Source: Kitasatospora cheerisanensis KCTC 2395 (lineage in GTDB: Bacteria > Actinomycetota > Actinomycetes > Streptomycetales > Streptomycetaceae). Taken from it: a stretch of DNA of 64,000 nucleotides. The notes beneath the pieces were generated by a model, which was not told the origin of the DNA, searched no databases, and saw nothing but the letters and a program-made list of their open reading frames with translations. This document shows, one piece after another, positions 1 to 10,377 of this stretch. Position numbers and translations under genes: made by a program. Numbering within the stretch: the first letter of the stretch is position 1; each line of letters opens with the position of its first letter. The DNA lies in assembly GCF_000696185.1 (NCBI RefSeq), contig NZ_KK853997.1:5193602-5257601 (forward strand). Reading direction: 5' to 3'.

Positions 1-549
1 GAGGTTCTCCTCGCGGCTGAAGAGAAGATGAACCCTCTTCTCCCCGCGTGGCCCGAGGTCATCATCGGCCTGCTCTGCTTCTTCATCGTCTTCGGTCTTC
101 TCGGCAAGAAGCTCCTCCCCAGCATCGAGAAGGTGCTGGAGGAGCGCCGCGACGCCATCGAAGGCGGCATGAAGCGCGCGGAGACCGCTCAGGCCGAGGC
201 CCAGGCCCTGCTTGAGCAGTACCGTGCCGAGCTGGCCGAGGCGCGTCACGAGGCCGCCCGGATCACCGAGCACGCCCGTGAGCAGGGTGCTGTCCTGATC
301 GCCGAGATGCGCGAGGAGGGCCAGCGCCAGCGCGAGGCCATCGTCGCCGCCGGCCACGCGCAGATCGACGCCGACAAGAAGCAGGCGACCGCCGCCCTGC
401 GCCAGGACGTGGGCTCGCTGGCCTCCCAGCTGGCGTCCCGCATCGTCGGTGAGTCCCTGGAGGACCACGCCCGCCAGAGCGGTGTCATCGACCGCTTCCT
501 GGACGAGCTGGAGTCCAAGGCCGCCGCTGCCCAGGGTGCGGCCAAGTGA
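1..549 (+). CDS. atpF: F1Fo ATP synthase subunit b (5' end cut by window)
   Basis: Subunit b forms the peripheral stalk that ties the membrane Fo sector to F1. Nine in-frame codons (EVLLAAEEK) precede the first ATG at 28, and the reading frame is open to the window edge, so the real start is upstream; actinobacterial b subunits usually have such a short leader before the membrane anchor. One hydrophobic helix (VIIGLLCFFIVFGLLG) is followed by a long Glu/Ala/Arg-rich helical domain typical of the stalk. The stop codon overlaps the GTG start of the next gene by 4 nt (GTGA), which suggests translational coupling. Subunits a and c are expected just to the left. Confidence 0.95.
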   Translation, partial: EVLLAAEEKMNPLLPAWPEVIIGLLCFFIVFGLLGKKLLPSIEKVLEERRDAIEGGMKRAETAQAEAQALLEQYRAELAEARHEAARITEHAREQGAVLIAEMREEGQRQREAIVAAGHAQIDADKKQATAALRQDVGSLASQLASRIVGESLEDHARQSGVIDRFLDELESKAAAAQGAAK

Positions 550-1361
550 TCGGCGCGAGCCGCGAGGCACTCGCCGCCGGTCGCGAGAACCTCGAGAGCC
601 TGACCGACAACACCTCGGTGGACGCGGCCAAGCTCGCCGAGGAACTCGCCGCCGTCACCGCGCTGCTGGACCGCGAGGTCTCGCTGCGCCGCGTGCTGAC
701 CGACCCGTCCCGGTCCGGTCAGGACAAGGCCCAGCTGGTCTCCTCGCTGCTGGCCGGTCAGGTCTCCGGCGAGACCGTCGACCTGGTCTCCGGCCTGGTG
801 CGCTCGCGCTGGTCGGGTTCGCGTGACCTGGCCGACGCGGCCGAGCAGCTGACCTCGTACGCCGAGGTCATCGCCGCCGACAAGGCCGGCGCGCTGGACG
901 ACGTCGAGGACGAGCTGTTCCGGTTCGGCCGGGTGGTGGCGGGCTCGCACGAGCTGCGCGCCGCGCTGACCGAGCCCAAGGCCGACACCGCCGCCAAGAC
1001 GGCGCTGATCCGCAAGCTCCTCGGCGGCAAGGCCAACGCGGGCACCGTCCGCCTGGTCACCAGCCTGGTCACCGTTCCCCGGGGTCGTAGCCTGGAGGGT
1101 GGCCTGGAGTCCTACTCCAAGCTCGCCGCCTCCCGGCGTGGCCGCGTGGTGGCCCAGGTCACCAGCGCCGTGCCGCTGTCGGACCGCCAGAAGGAGCGGC
1201 TCGCCGCTGCCCTGGCCGGCCTGCACGGCCGTCCGGTCCACCTGAACATCGACGTGGACCCCGAGGTCCAGGGCGGTGTCCGGGTGCAGATCGGCGACGA
1301 GGTCATCGACGGAACGGTCGCGAGCCGCCTCGAGGGCGCTCGTCAGGGCCTCGAAGGCTGA
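546..1361 (+). CDS. atpH: F1Fo ATP synthase subunit delta
   Basis: Delta joins the b stalk to the top of the alpha3beta3 head. The protein is 271 aa, long for bacteria in general (about 180 aa) but usual for actinobacteria, which carry an N-terminal extension. The C-terminal half has the family pattern (VTSAVPLSDRQKERL, then DPEVQGGVRVQIGDEVIDGTV). The GTG start overlaps the atpF stop by 4 nt. It is followed by a 154-nt spacer before atpA, the longest gap in the operon up to atpD. Confidence 0.95.
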   Translation: MIGASREALAAGRENLESLTDNTSVDAAKLAEELAAVTALLDREVSLRRVLTDPSRSGQDKAQLVSSLLAGQVSGETVDLVSGLVRSRWSGSRDLADAAEQLTSYAEVIAADKAGALDDVEDELFRFGRVVAGSHELRAALTEPKADTAAKTALIRKLLGGKANAGTVRLVTSLVTVPRGRSLEGGLESYSKLAASRRGRVVAQVTSAVPLSDRQKERLAAALAGLHGRPVHLNIDVDPEVQGGVRVQIGDEVIDGTVASRLEGARQGLEG

Positions 1362-1515
1362 GCACCAGCACTATCCGACCCTCGGTCGGGCGTCGGTCCA
1401 CACCAGGTGGGCCGGCAAAACGTACGGCCGGTTCACCCGACCCGGCCGAGAGTCGAGCACTTGCGGCCCTCAATGGCGGGCCGAGGATCGCAAACTAGGA
1501 GAGCAGGGAAGCCTG

Positions 1516-3090
1516 ATGGCGGAGCTTACGATCCGTCCGGAGGAGATCCGGGACGCGCTGGCCGACTTTGTCCAGTCGTACCAGCCGGACGCCGCTTCTG
1601 TGGAAGAGGTCGGCAAGGTCACTGACGCTGCGGACGGCATCGCGCATGTCGAGGGCCTGCCCTCGGTCATGGCGAACGAGCTGCTGAAGTTCGAGGACGG
1701 CACGCTCGGCCTCGCGCTGAACCTCGACACCCGCGAGATCGGTGTCGTCATCCTCGGTGAGTTCGGCGGCATCGAAGAGGGCCAGACCGTGCGCCGCACC
1801 GGCGAGGTCCTCTCGGTTCCGGTCGGCGACGGCTACCTCGGCCGCGTCGTGGACCCGCTGGGCAACCCGATCGACGGCCTGGGCGACATCGCCTCCACCG
1901 GCCGTCGCGCCCTGGAACTGCAGGCCCCCGGCGTCATGGCCCGGAAGTCGGTCAAGCAGCCGCTGCAGACCGGCATCAAGGCCATCGACGCGATGACCCC
2001 GATCGGCCGCGGCCAGCGCCAGCTGATCATCGGTGACCGTCAGACCGGCAAGACCGCCGTCGCCGTCGACACCATCATCAACCAGCGCGACAACTGGCGT
2101 TCGGGCGACCCGGAGAAGCAGGTCCGCTGCATCTACGTCGCCGTGGGCCAGAAGGGCTCCACCATCGCGTCCGTCCGCGGCGCCCTGGAGGAGGCCGGCG
2201 CGCTGGAGTACACCACCATCGTGGCTGCTCCCGCCTCCGACCCGGCCGGCTTCAAGTACCTCGCCCCGTACACCGGTTCGGCCATCGGCCAGGAGTGGAT
2301 GTACGACGGCAAGCACGTCCTGATCATCTTCGACGACCTGTCGAAGCAGGCCGAGGCCTACCGCTCCGTCTCCCTGCTGCTGCGCCGCCCGCCGGGCCGC
2401 GAGGCCTACCCGGGTGACGTCTTCTACCTGCACTCCCGCCTGCTGGAGCGCTGCGCCAAGCTGAACGACGCCCTCGGCGGCGGCTCGATGACCGGTCTGC
2501 CGATCATCGAGACCAAGGCCAACGACGTCTCGGCGTACATCCCGACCAACGTCATCTCCATCACCGACGGCCAGTGCTTCCTGGAGTCCGACCTGTTCAA
2601 CGCCGGCATCCGCCCGGCCGTGAACGTCGGCATCTCGGTCTCCCGCGTCGGTGGCTCCGCCCAGATCAAGGCCATGCGCTCGGTCGCCGGCCGTCTGCGC
2701 CTGGACCTGGCCCAGTACCGCGAGCTGGAGGCGTTCGCCGCCTTCGGTTCCGACCTGGACTCGGCCTCCAAGGCCCAGCTGGAGCGCGGCGCCCGCATGG
2801 TCGAGCTGCTGAAGCAGGGTCAGTACCAGCCGTTCCCGGTCGAGGAGCAGGTCGTCTCGATCTGGGCCGGCACCACCGGTCAGCTGGACGACGTCCCGGT
2901 CGCCGACATCCGCCGCTTCGAGCGCGAGTTCCTGGACCACGTGCGCCTGGAGCACAAGGGCATCCTGGCCGGCATCGTCGAGACGGGCCTGCTGGAGCAG
3001 GGCACCATCGACGCGCTGACCTCGGCCATCACCGGCTTCAAGCAGGGCTTCACCACCGCGGACGGCAAGCTGCTGTCTGAGCAGGCCTGA
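1516..3090 (+). CDS. atpA: F1Fo ATP synthase subunit alpha
   Basis: Non-catalytic nucleotide-binding subunit of F1, 524 aa. The Walker A loop GDRQTGKT lies at residues 173-180 and the alpha signature (PAVNVGISVSRVG) is in the C-terminal third. The frame is open upstream to 1276, but the ATG at 1516 begins the conserved MAELTIRPEEI sequence and has a purine-rich ribosome site (AGGAGAGCAGG) just before it, so this start was chosen. Confidence 0.97.
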   Translation: MAELTIRPEEIRDALADFVQSYQPDAASVEEVGKVTDAADGIAHVEGLPSVMANELLKFEDGTLGLALNLDTREIGVVILGEFGGIEEGQTVRRTGEVLSVPVGDGYLGRVVDPLGNPIDGLGDIASTGRRALELQAPGVMARKSVKQPLQTGIKAIDAMTPIGRGQRQLIIGDRQTGKTAVAVDTIINQRDNWRSGDPEKQVRCIYVAVGQKGSTIASVRGALEEAGALEYTTIVAAPASDPAGFKYLAPYTGSAIGQEWMYDGKHVLIIFDDLSKQAEAYRSVSLLLRRPPGREAYPGDVFYLHSRLLERCAKLNDALGGGSMTGLPIIETKANDVSAYIPTNVISITDGQCFLESDLFNAGIRPAVNVGISVSRVGGSAQIKAMRSVAGRLRLDLAQYRELEAFAAFGSDLDSASKAQLERGARMVELLKQGQYQPFPVEEQVVSIWAGTTGQLDDVPVADIRRFEREFLDHVRLEHKGILAGIVETGLLEQGTIDALTSAITGFKQGFTTADGKLLSEQA

Positions 3091-3122
3091 GTCCGGTAGC
3101 GAGGGAAAGGACGTAACGACCC

Positions 3123-4033
3123 ATGGGAGCACAGCTTCGGGTCTACAAGCGCCGCATCCGCTCCGTCACCGCGACGAAGAAGATCACCAAGGCGATGGAG
3201 ATGATCTCCGCGTCGCGCATCGTCAAGGCGCAGCGCGCGGTGGCCGCCTCCACTCCGTACGCCGATGAGCTCACCCGTGCGGTGACCGCGGTGGCCACCC
3301 GGTCCAACGCGAAGCACCCGCTGACCACCGAGAACCCGAACGCCACCCGCGCCGCCGTGCTGCTGATCACGGCGGACCGCGGCCTGGCGGGCGGCTACTC
3401 GACCAACGCCATCAAGCAGTCCTTGGCGATCTCCGCCAAGCTCCGCGAAGAGGGCAAGGAAGTGGTCACCTACATCGTCGGCCGCAAGGGCGTCGGCTAC
3501 TACGGGTTCCGCAACCTCGCGGTCGCGAACTCGTGGACCGGCTTCTCGGACAAGCCGACCTACGGGGACGCGAAGGCCGTCGCGGCGGACCTCATCGAGG
3601 CCTTCACCGCGGAGACCGGCGGCGTGGACGAGCTGCACCTGGTGTCGACCGAGTTCGTGTCGATGCTGACGCAGACCGCCGTGGACGCCCGCCTGCTGCC
3701 GCTGAAGCTCGACGAGGTCGAGCTCAGCGACAAGTCGCCGGCGAAGAACGAGATCTTCCCGCTGTACGACTTCGAACCGTCGGCCGAGGGCGTTCTCGAC
3801 GCCCTGCTGCCGCGGTACGTCGAGAGCCGGATCTACAACGCTCTCCTGCAGTCGGCCGCCTCCGAGCACGCCGCCCGTCGGCGTGCGATGAAGAGCGCGA
3901 CGGACAATGCCGGCGAGCTCATCAAGTCGCTCACGCGGCTTGCCAACTCGGCCCGTCAGGCCGAGATCACCCAGGAAATCAGCGAGATCGTCGGTGGCGC
4001 CAACGCGCTGGCCGACGCTAGCGCGGGGAGCGA

Positions 4034-4037
<4 letters not shown>
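3123..4037 (+). CDS. atpG: F1Fo ATP synthase subunit gamma
   Basis: Central rotor shaft of F1, 304 aa. The N-terminal coiled-coil sequence (MGAQLRVYKRRIRSVTATKK, then ITKAMEMISASRI) and the C-terminal helix (ARRRAMKSATDNAGELI) are both present, so the gene is full length. The start has a GGGAAAGGA ribosome site. The stop overlaps the atpD start by 4 nt (ATGA). Confidence 0.97.
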
Positions 4038-5482
<1,445 letters not shown>

Positions 5483-5514
5483 CCGCAGACCGGTCGCACG
5501 GCAGACCCAACCGT

Positions 5515-5554
5515 TGAGGGGTGGTTCCCGGCTCTCGTCGGGGGCCACCCCTCA
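5515..5554 (+). terminator. Hairpin between atpD and atpC
   Basis: A perfect 10-bp stem, TGAGGGGTGG (5515-5524) with CCACCCCTCA (5545-5554), lies 33 nt after the atpD stop. It has no T-tract. It could be a partial terminator, a processing site or an mRNA 3'-end stabiliser that lowers epsilon-subunit output relative to alpha/beta. Confidence 0.5.
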
Positions 5555-5701
5555 CCGCTGGATGTGCTGTGATCCCGGTCATTTACGGGCCCTTGGTTTC
5601 GTTCCGGGGGCGCGTGACCGTTATTCTTACCGAAACTGCCGAGAGCTCAGCCGCCCGTTCGCCCGGGTGGCCGAGGCCCGGCAAGAGCCAAGGAGCCCAC
5701 G

Positions 5702-6085
5702 TTGGCTGAGCTGCACGTCGAGCTGGTCGCAGCCGACCGCAAGGTGTGGTCCGGTGCGGCCACCATCGTTGTTGCCCGTACGGCCTCCGGTGACACCGGC
5801 ATCATGCCGGGTCACACCCCGGTGCTGAGCGTGCTGGAGACCGGCCCGGTCACCATCCGCACCGCCGACCAGGGCACCATCGTCGCCGCGGTGCACGGTG
5901 GCTTCATCTCGTTCGCCGACAACAAGCTGTCGATCCTCGCCGAGATCGCCGAGCTGGCCGACGAGATCGACGTCGCCCGCGCCGAGCGCGCGCTGGACAA
6001 CGCCCGTACCGAGGCCGACGCGCACGCCGCGCGCCGCGCCGAGGTCCGTCTGATCGCCGCCGGCGGTCTGAAGGCGCACCACTGA
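5702..6085 (+). CDS. atpC: F1Fo ATP synthase subunit epsilon
   Basis: Regulatory rotor subunit of F1, 127 aa. The beta-sandwich signature (GDTGIMPGHTPVLSVLETGPV) and the C-terminal helical hairpin (EIDVARAERALDNARTEAD) are both present. The start is a TTG at 5702, supported by the AAGGAG ribosome site nearby upstream and by the family N-terminus AELHVELVAADRKVWSG. This is the last gene of the operon, followed by a strong hairpin. Confidence 0.95.
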   Translation: MAELHVELVAADRKVWSGAATIVVARTASGDTGIMPGHTPVLSVLETGPVTIRTADQGTIVAAVHGGFISFADNKLSILAEIAELADEIDVARAERALDNARTEADAHAARRAEVRLIAAGGLKAHH

Positions 6086-6097
6086 GCCTGGTATGAG

Positions 6098-6140
6098 CGA
6101 CGGTCCCGGGGACGCCTGGAGCGTGTCCTCGGGACTGTCG
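6098..6140 (+). terminator. Terminator after atpC
   Basis: Stem CGACGGTCCCGGGGAC (6098-6113) pairs with GTCCTCGGGACTGTCG (6125-6140): 16 pairs, two of them G-U, with an 11-nt loop, 13 nt after the atpC stop. This is the likely end of the atp transcript. Confidence 0.7.
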
Positions 6141-6206
6141 TATCAGTTGGTAGGAATGGGCGGCCGTCCTCGGCCGCCAACGGGGATGAAGGCAGCGAGG
6201 AGGTAG

Positions 6207-6713
6207 GTGAGCGTGGTCCTCGCCCTTGTGGTGTGCGCGTCGGTAGTGGTCCTCGCCATCGCGGGCCTGGTCGGCTTCGCGGTACGCCGCCGCCTCATCC
6301 AGCGGGTGGGCGGCACCTTCGACTGCTCCTACCGCCTGAAAATGCCCGCGGACGCCTCCACGCAGCCGGATCTCGACGAGAACGGCCAACCCACCTCGGC
6401 CCCGGTCCCGCAGACCGACGGCAAGGGGTGGGTTTTTGGTATCGGCCGGTACAGCGGCGACTCCATCGAATGGTTCCGGGTGTTCTCGTACGCCCCCCGG
6501 CCGCGCCGGGTGCTGCCGCGCACCGAGATCGAGGTGCTCGGCCGCCGCTACCCGCAGGGGCAGGAGGAACTCGCCCTGCTGTCCGGCTCGGTGGTGCTGC
6601 GCTGCCTGCACCGCGGCGCGCCGCTGGAGCTGGCGATGAGCGACGACGCGCTGACCGGCTTCCTGGCCTGGCTGGAGGCCGCCCCGCCCGGGCAGAGGGT
6701 CAACGTCGCCTGA
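6207..6713 (+). CDS. DUF2550 family membrane-anchored protein
   Basis: A 168-aa protein with one N-terminal membrane helix (VVLALVVCASVVVLAIAGLVGFAV) followed by a cytoplasmic domain with the DUF2550 pattern (GGTFDCSYR, GWVFGIGRYSGDSIEWFRVFSY). The family sits next to the ATP synthase operon in many actinobacteria and has no assigned function. The GTG start at 6207 is preceded by an AGGAGG ribosome site. Confidence 0.85.
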   Translation: MSVVLALVVCASVVVLAIAGLVGFAVRRRLIQRVGGTFDCSYRLKMPADASTQPDLDENGQPTSAPVPQTDGKGWVFGIGRYSGDSIEWFRVFSYAPRPRRVLPRTEIEVLGRRYPQGQEELALLSGSVVLRCLHRGAPLELAMSDDALTGFLAWLEAAPPGQRVNVA

Positions 6714-6781
6714 ATCCCCGGCGGCCTGAGCGCCCGTCAGAAGGTGACGCGGCTCGCACCGGTGGCCCCGGACGTGCGCGC

Positions 6782-6787
6782 TAGGCT
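6782..6787 (+). promoter_or_regulatory. -10-like hexamer, probable leaderless start
   Basis: TAGGCT lies exactly 6 nt before the ATG at 6794 and there is no Shine-Dalgarno sequence. This is the layout of leaderless actinobacterial genes, where transcription starts at the A of the start codon. Confidence 0.55.
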
Positions 6788-6793
6788 CGGGGC

Positions 6794-7366
6794 ATGGTGA
6801 ACCTGACGCGCATCTACACCCGCACCGGGGACGACGGCACGACCGCGCTCGGCGACATGAGCCGGACCACGAAGACCGACCCGCGGCTGATCGCGTACGC
6901 CGACACCAACGAGGCCAACGCCGCGATCGGCGTGGCGCTGGCGGCCGGGGCGCTGGACGGCGAGCTGGTGACGGTGCTGACCCGGATCCAGAACGACCTG
7001 TTCGACGTGGGCGCGGACCTGGCGACGCCGATCGTCGAGGACCCCAAGTACCCGCCGCTGCGGGTCGAGCAGTCGTACATCGACCGGCTGGAGGGGGACT
7101 GCGACCGGTTCCTGGAGGAACTGGAGAAGCTGCGCAGCTTCATCCTGCCCGGCGGCACCCCCGGCGCCGCGTACCTGCACCTGGCGTGCACCGTGGTGCG
7201 GCGGGCCGAGCGGGCCACCTGGGCGGCGATCGCCGAGCACGGGGAGAGCGTCAACCCGCTGACCGCGAAGTACCTGAACCGGCTGTCGGACCTGCTGTTC
7301 ATCCTGGCCCGGACCGCCAACAAGGAGCGCGGCGACGTGCTGTGGGTGCCCGGCGAGAACCGCTGA
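6794..7366 (+). CDS. Cob(I)alamin adenosyltransferase, PduO type
   Basis: Transfers the adenosyl group of ATP to cob(I)alamin or cobyrinate to make coenzyme B12. The protein (190 aa) has the PduO-type N-terminal nucleotide-binding signature (RIYTRTGDDGTTALGD), the helix with YADTNEANAAIG, and the C-terminal signature RRAERATW plus NRLSDLLFILAR. The product is the cofactor needed by the mutase at 44333 and delivered by MeaB-type chaperones (30723). Confidence 0.93.
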   Translation: MVNLTRIYTRTGDDGTTALGDMSRTTKTDPRLIAYADTNEANAAIGVALAAGALDGELVTVLTRIQNDLFDVGADLATPIVEDPKYPPLRVEQSYIDRLEGDCDRFLEELEKLRSFILPGGTPGAAYLHLACTVVRRAERATWAAIAEHGESVNPLTAKYLNRLSDLLFILARTANKERGDVLWVPGENR

Positions 7367-7370
7367 GCCG

Positions 7371-7919
7371 TCAATTCGGCTGCTCGGGCTGCTTGGGCTG
7401 CTTCGGGAAGAGCGTGTAGCTGGCGGCGATCACCAGGTTGATGCCGACCACCACCGCCATCCGCGGGTACCAGGAATCCAGCGCCGCGGTGCGCGCCGCG
7501 TCGCCGACCAGCCACTGGACGGCGGCGACCAGCGCCACCGTGACGACCGAGGCGAGCAGCGTCAGCAGGAACACGCCCCACTCGTAACGGGCCCGCGGCG
7601 CACCGTACTTGGGCGCTCCGGCGGGCTTCGGGCCGCCGGCCAGCCGGTGCGCGGCGTGGCCGTCGGCCCAGCGGACCAGCCGGTGGCCGTAGGCGAGCGA
7701 GAAGCCGACGTACGCCGCGGCCAGGCCGTGCGTCGAGTCGGCGACGGCGCCGCCGCGCAGATCGGCGACGGTGGCGCCGAGGATCACCAGGTCGACCACC
7801 GGGAGCAGCGCCAGCAGCACCAGGCCGGTCCGGCGCAGCCGGAGAACGTAGCGGGCCAGCAGCCCCGCTGCCAGCACCACCCAGAAGCCGGCCTCGCCGG
7901 CCAGGATCAGGGAAACCAT
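7371..7919 (-). CDS. Integral membrane protein of unknown function
   Basis: A 182-aa protein with five or six hydrophobic stretches (for example FWVVLAAGLLARYVL, GLVLLALLPVVDLVILGATV, VFLLTLLASVVTVALVAA) and a short Gln/Pro tail. The frame is open far upstream, but MVSLILAGEAG at 7919 is the first plausible start and leaves a 123-nt divergent promoter region shared with the sensor kinase. It is convergent with the adenosyltransferase, with only 4 nt between the stops. I do not recognise a named family. Confidence 0.75.
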   Translation of the reverse strand: MVSLILAGEAGFWVVLAAGLLARYVLRLRRTGLVLLALLPVVDLVILGATVADLRGGAVADSTHGLAAAYVGFSLAYGHRLVRWADGHAAHRLAGGPKPAGAPKYGAPRARYEWGVFLLTLLASVVTVALVAAVQWLVGDAARTAALDSWYPRMAVVVGINLVIAASYTLFPKQPKQPEQPN

Positions 7920-8042
7920 GCTTCGATCCTCCCCGTGCGCGGGCGCGCGATCATCGACCGGCCGGCGGAGCCGTACGTCAGACGTTCGTCGGACGGCGGG
8001 TCGTCCGAGCGGTCGTTCCGGCGGGTGGGAAGGAGTGCTGGG

Positions 8043-9233
8043 ATGGGTCGGGTGAGACTCTCCGCGCCGCGGCAGGACCTGGCCATCGCCCTCGGCGGGC
8101 TGCTCGGCGGCCTGCTGCTGATCGCGGTCGGCGCCTACGACCGGCGGGCCGGCCTGCCCTGGTGGGTGCCGGTGCTGCCGCTGGCCGGGATGGCCGGGCT
8201 GTCGCTGCTGCGGCGCCGCTGCACGGTGTGGACGGTCAGCGTCGGCGGCGTGCTGCTCGGCCTCGGCCTGTACTTCGGCTCGCTGCTGGCCACCACACTG
8301 CTGTACACGGACCTGCTGTACGCGGCCGTGCTGTACGGGCGGCCGCGGATGAGCAAGGTGCTGGCGCTGACCGGCGGCGCCACCACCCTGGTGCTGACGG
8401 GCCTGGCCTGGCGGTACCTGTCGATCTCCGAGGGCCTGCTGATCGGCGTGTTCGGCGCGCTGGTGTTCCTCTCCCCGGTGTGGACGGCCGACCTGCTGCG
8501 CCACCACCGCGACCGCGCCGAGTCGGAGCGGCTGCGCGCCGAGCAGACCGCGCTGCTCGCCGAGCTGGACCGGCGCGGCGCGGTGGTCTCCGAGCGCGCC
8601 CGGATGGCCCGCGAACTGCACGACGTGATCGCCAACCACCTGTCGGCGATCGCCATCCACGCCACCGGCGCGCAGGCGGTGGCGCGCCGTCAGGACCGGG
8701 CGGCGGACGAGCCCTTGGTGGAGGCGCTCGCGGTGATCCGGGAGAACAGCGTGCAGGGCCTCGCCGAGATGCGCCGGATGATCGGCCTGCTGCGCGAGGC
8801 CGTCCCCGAAGAGCCGTACGCCGCACCGCGGTTGGCCGCGCTGGACGTGCTGCTGGAGCAGGCCGGGACGGCCGGGCGGGCCGCCGGGCTGCGGTTCGAG
8901 GCCGAGCAGGAGGGCGAGCCCGGGGAGCTGCCCGCGCCGGTCGAGCTGGCCGCGTACCGGATCGTCCAGGAGTCGCTGACGAACGCCGTCAAGCACGCCG
9001 CGCCGGGCGTCGTCCGGCTGCGGATCCGTTACGGCGAACGGGAGTTGGAGATCACCGTGGAGTCCCCGTACGCGGAGGGCGGGGGCCGGGCGGTGCCCGG
9101 GGCGAAGGCCGGGCTGGTCGGCATGGGCGAGCGGGCGCAGCTGCTCGGCGGCGAGTTCGACGCCGGGCCGGACGGGCGGACGTGGAAGGTCCGGGCGGTG
9201 CTGCCGCGGACGGCGAGCGAGGAGCGGGCGTGA
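8043..9233 (+). CDS. Two-component sensor histidine kinase (HisKA_3 / NarL-partner type)
   Basis: A 396-aa membrane kinase. About five membrane segments occupy residues 10-150, followed by a coiled segment and the HisKA_3 dimerisation motif ARELHDVIANHLS with phospho-acceptor His193. The ATPase domain has YRIVQESLTNAVKHA (N box) and GLVGMGERAQLLGG (G box). The ATG at 8043 has an AAGGAG site upstream. The last codons overlap the response regulator by 4 nt, so the two form a pair. The signal sensed is unknown. Confidence 0.92.
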   Translation: MGRVRLSAPRQDLAIALGGLLGGLLLIAVGAYDRRAGLPWWVPVLPLAGMAGLSLLRRRCTVWTVSVGGVLLGLGLYFGSLLATTLLYTDLLYAAVLYGRPRMSKVLALTGGATTLVLTGLAWRYLSISEGLLIGVFGALVFLSPVWTADLLRHHRDRAESERLRAEQTALLAELDRRGAVVSERARMARELHDVIANHLSAIAIHATGAQAVARRQDRAADEPLVEALAVIRENSVQGLAEMRRMIGLLREAVPEEPYAAPRLAALDVLLEQAGTAGRAAGLRFEAEQEGEPGELPAPVELAAYRIVQESLTNAVKHAAPGVVRLRIRYGERELEITVESPYAEGGGRAVPGAKAGLVGMGERAQLLGGEFDAGPDGRTWKVRAVLPRTASEERA

Positions 9234-9883
9234 TCCGGGTACTGGTGGCGGAGGACCAGGCGGCCGTCCGGGCCGCTCTGGTGATGATCCTGCGGGCCGA
9301 GGCGGACGTCGAGGTGGTCGGCGAGGCCGCCGACGGCGAGCAGGCCGTCCGGATGGCGCTCGACCTGCGGCCCGACGTGGTGCTGATGGACGTGCAGATG
9401 CCGCGGCTGGACGGCGTCGCCGCGACCCGGCAGGTGGTGGAGGCCGGGGCCGCGCAGGTGCTGGTGCTCACCACCTTCGACCTCGACGAGTACGTGTGGG
9501 GCGCGCTGCGGGCCGGCGCCGCCGGGTTCCTGCTCAAGGACCTGGAGGCGGAGACGCTGGTCGAGGGCGTCCGCACGGTCGCCCGCGGCGACGGCATGCT
9601 CGCGCCGTCCGTCACCCGGCGGCTGATCGCCTCGTTCGCCCGGCCCGAGGCGCCGGCGGTGGACTCCGCGGCGCTGGCCGGGCTGACGCCCAAGGAGCGG
9701 GAGGTGTTCGGCTGCCTCGGCGCGGGCCTGTCCAACGCCGAGATCGCGCACCGGCTGGGCACGGTGGAGGCGACCACCAAGACGCACGTCAGCCGGATCC
9801 TCGCCAAGCTCGGGCTGCGCAGCCGGGTGCAGGCGGCGATCCTCGCGCAGGAGTGGGGAGTGCCCGTCCCCGGGGAGCGGTGA
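9230..9883 (+). CDS. NarL/FixJ-type response regulator
   Basis: A 217-aa regulator with a receiver domain (residues 1-120: acidic pair ED at 9-10, phospho-acceptor Asp54 in LMDVQMP, Thr/Lys region LTTFDLDEY and LLKDLE) and a C-terminal LuxR-type helix-turn-helix (LTPKEREVFGCLGAGLSNAEIA, then THVSRILAKLGLRSR). The GTG start at 9230 overlaps the kinase stop, implying coupled synthesis. Confidence 0.94.
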   Translation: MIRVLVAEDQAAVRAALVMILRAEADVEVVGEAADGEQAVRMALDLRPDVVLMDVQMPRLDGVAATRQVVEAGAAQVLVLTTFDLDEYVWGALRAGAAGFLLKDLEAETLVEGVRTVARGDGMLAPSVTRRLIASFARPEAPAVDSAALAGLTPKEREVFGCLGAGLSNAEIAHRLGTVEATTKTHVSRILAKLGLRSRVQAAILAQEWGVPVPGER

Positions 9884-10377
9884 GCGGCCGCGCGGCGCGA
9901 GGGGGCACAGATCACACCCGTTCCGGTGCAGATCACACTGTCGGATCGCACCACGGGGCGCGTGCTGCCACTAGAGTCCGGCGCAGAGCGATGTGGCTCC
10001 CACGGGCGGTCGGTGCTGCCCCGGAACGGGCGCCCTCGGCGTGCCCCGGGAGGGATCACAGATGACCGCACGACCGGCCCCCGTACAGGCGTTCTCACCC
10101 GCCGGGTGAGTTTGCTCACGGAGCACCCCGCAGACGGGTGATTTGGGCGGGAATCGAGCATGGGTACCAGGCGTACCTGCGTATATTCCCTCGGACGGGT
10201 GAAGTTGAGGGACAGTCCGCCGGTGGCGGCAACCTGCGGAACTGCTCGGCCGTCAGATTCAGGAAGGGGCCGGCGCGGAGCCGGCCCGAACGTGGCGCGC
10301 AGGGCCCTGGGGCACGGGACGGGCGTCAGACGCAACGCGGCGGACGAACGGCACACACGGCCGAGGAGGAGGACAGC
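9884..10377. other. 494-nt region without a gene, upstream of the STAS gene
   Basis: No ORF with plausible codon use. It holds two AGATCACAC direct repeats (9909-9917 and 9930-9938) whose starts are 21 bp apart, a third partial copy (GATCACA near 10054), a short palindrome GTGAG-TTTG-CTCAC near 10106, and an AT-richer patch TATATT near 10182 that could be a -10 element. It is unusually long for a leader of a 111-aa protein and looks like a regulated promoter. Confidence 0.5.
9909..9938 (+). repeat. AGATCACAC direct repeat, 21-bp period
   Basis: Two exact copies of AGATCACAC start at 9909 and 9930, two helical turns apart, just after the response regulator stop and well upstream of the STAS gene. 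The spacing puts both on the same face of the helix, as for a cooperative activator or the adjacent NarL-type regulator. Confidence 0.45.

Noticed and set aside
7647..8042. N-terminal extension of the sensor kinase
   Set aside because: Would overlap the divergent membrane protein gene and has Gln/His-rich shadow composition; ATG 8043 has a good ribosome site.
10162..10167. GGGTAC as a sigma-B-type -10 element for the STAS gene
   Set aside because: No matching -35 element at the expected 14-16 bp spacing.
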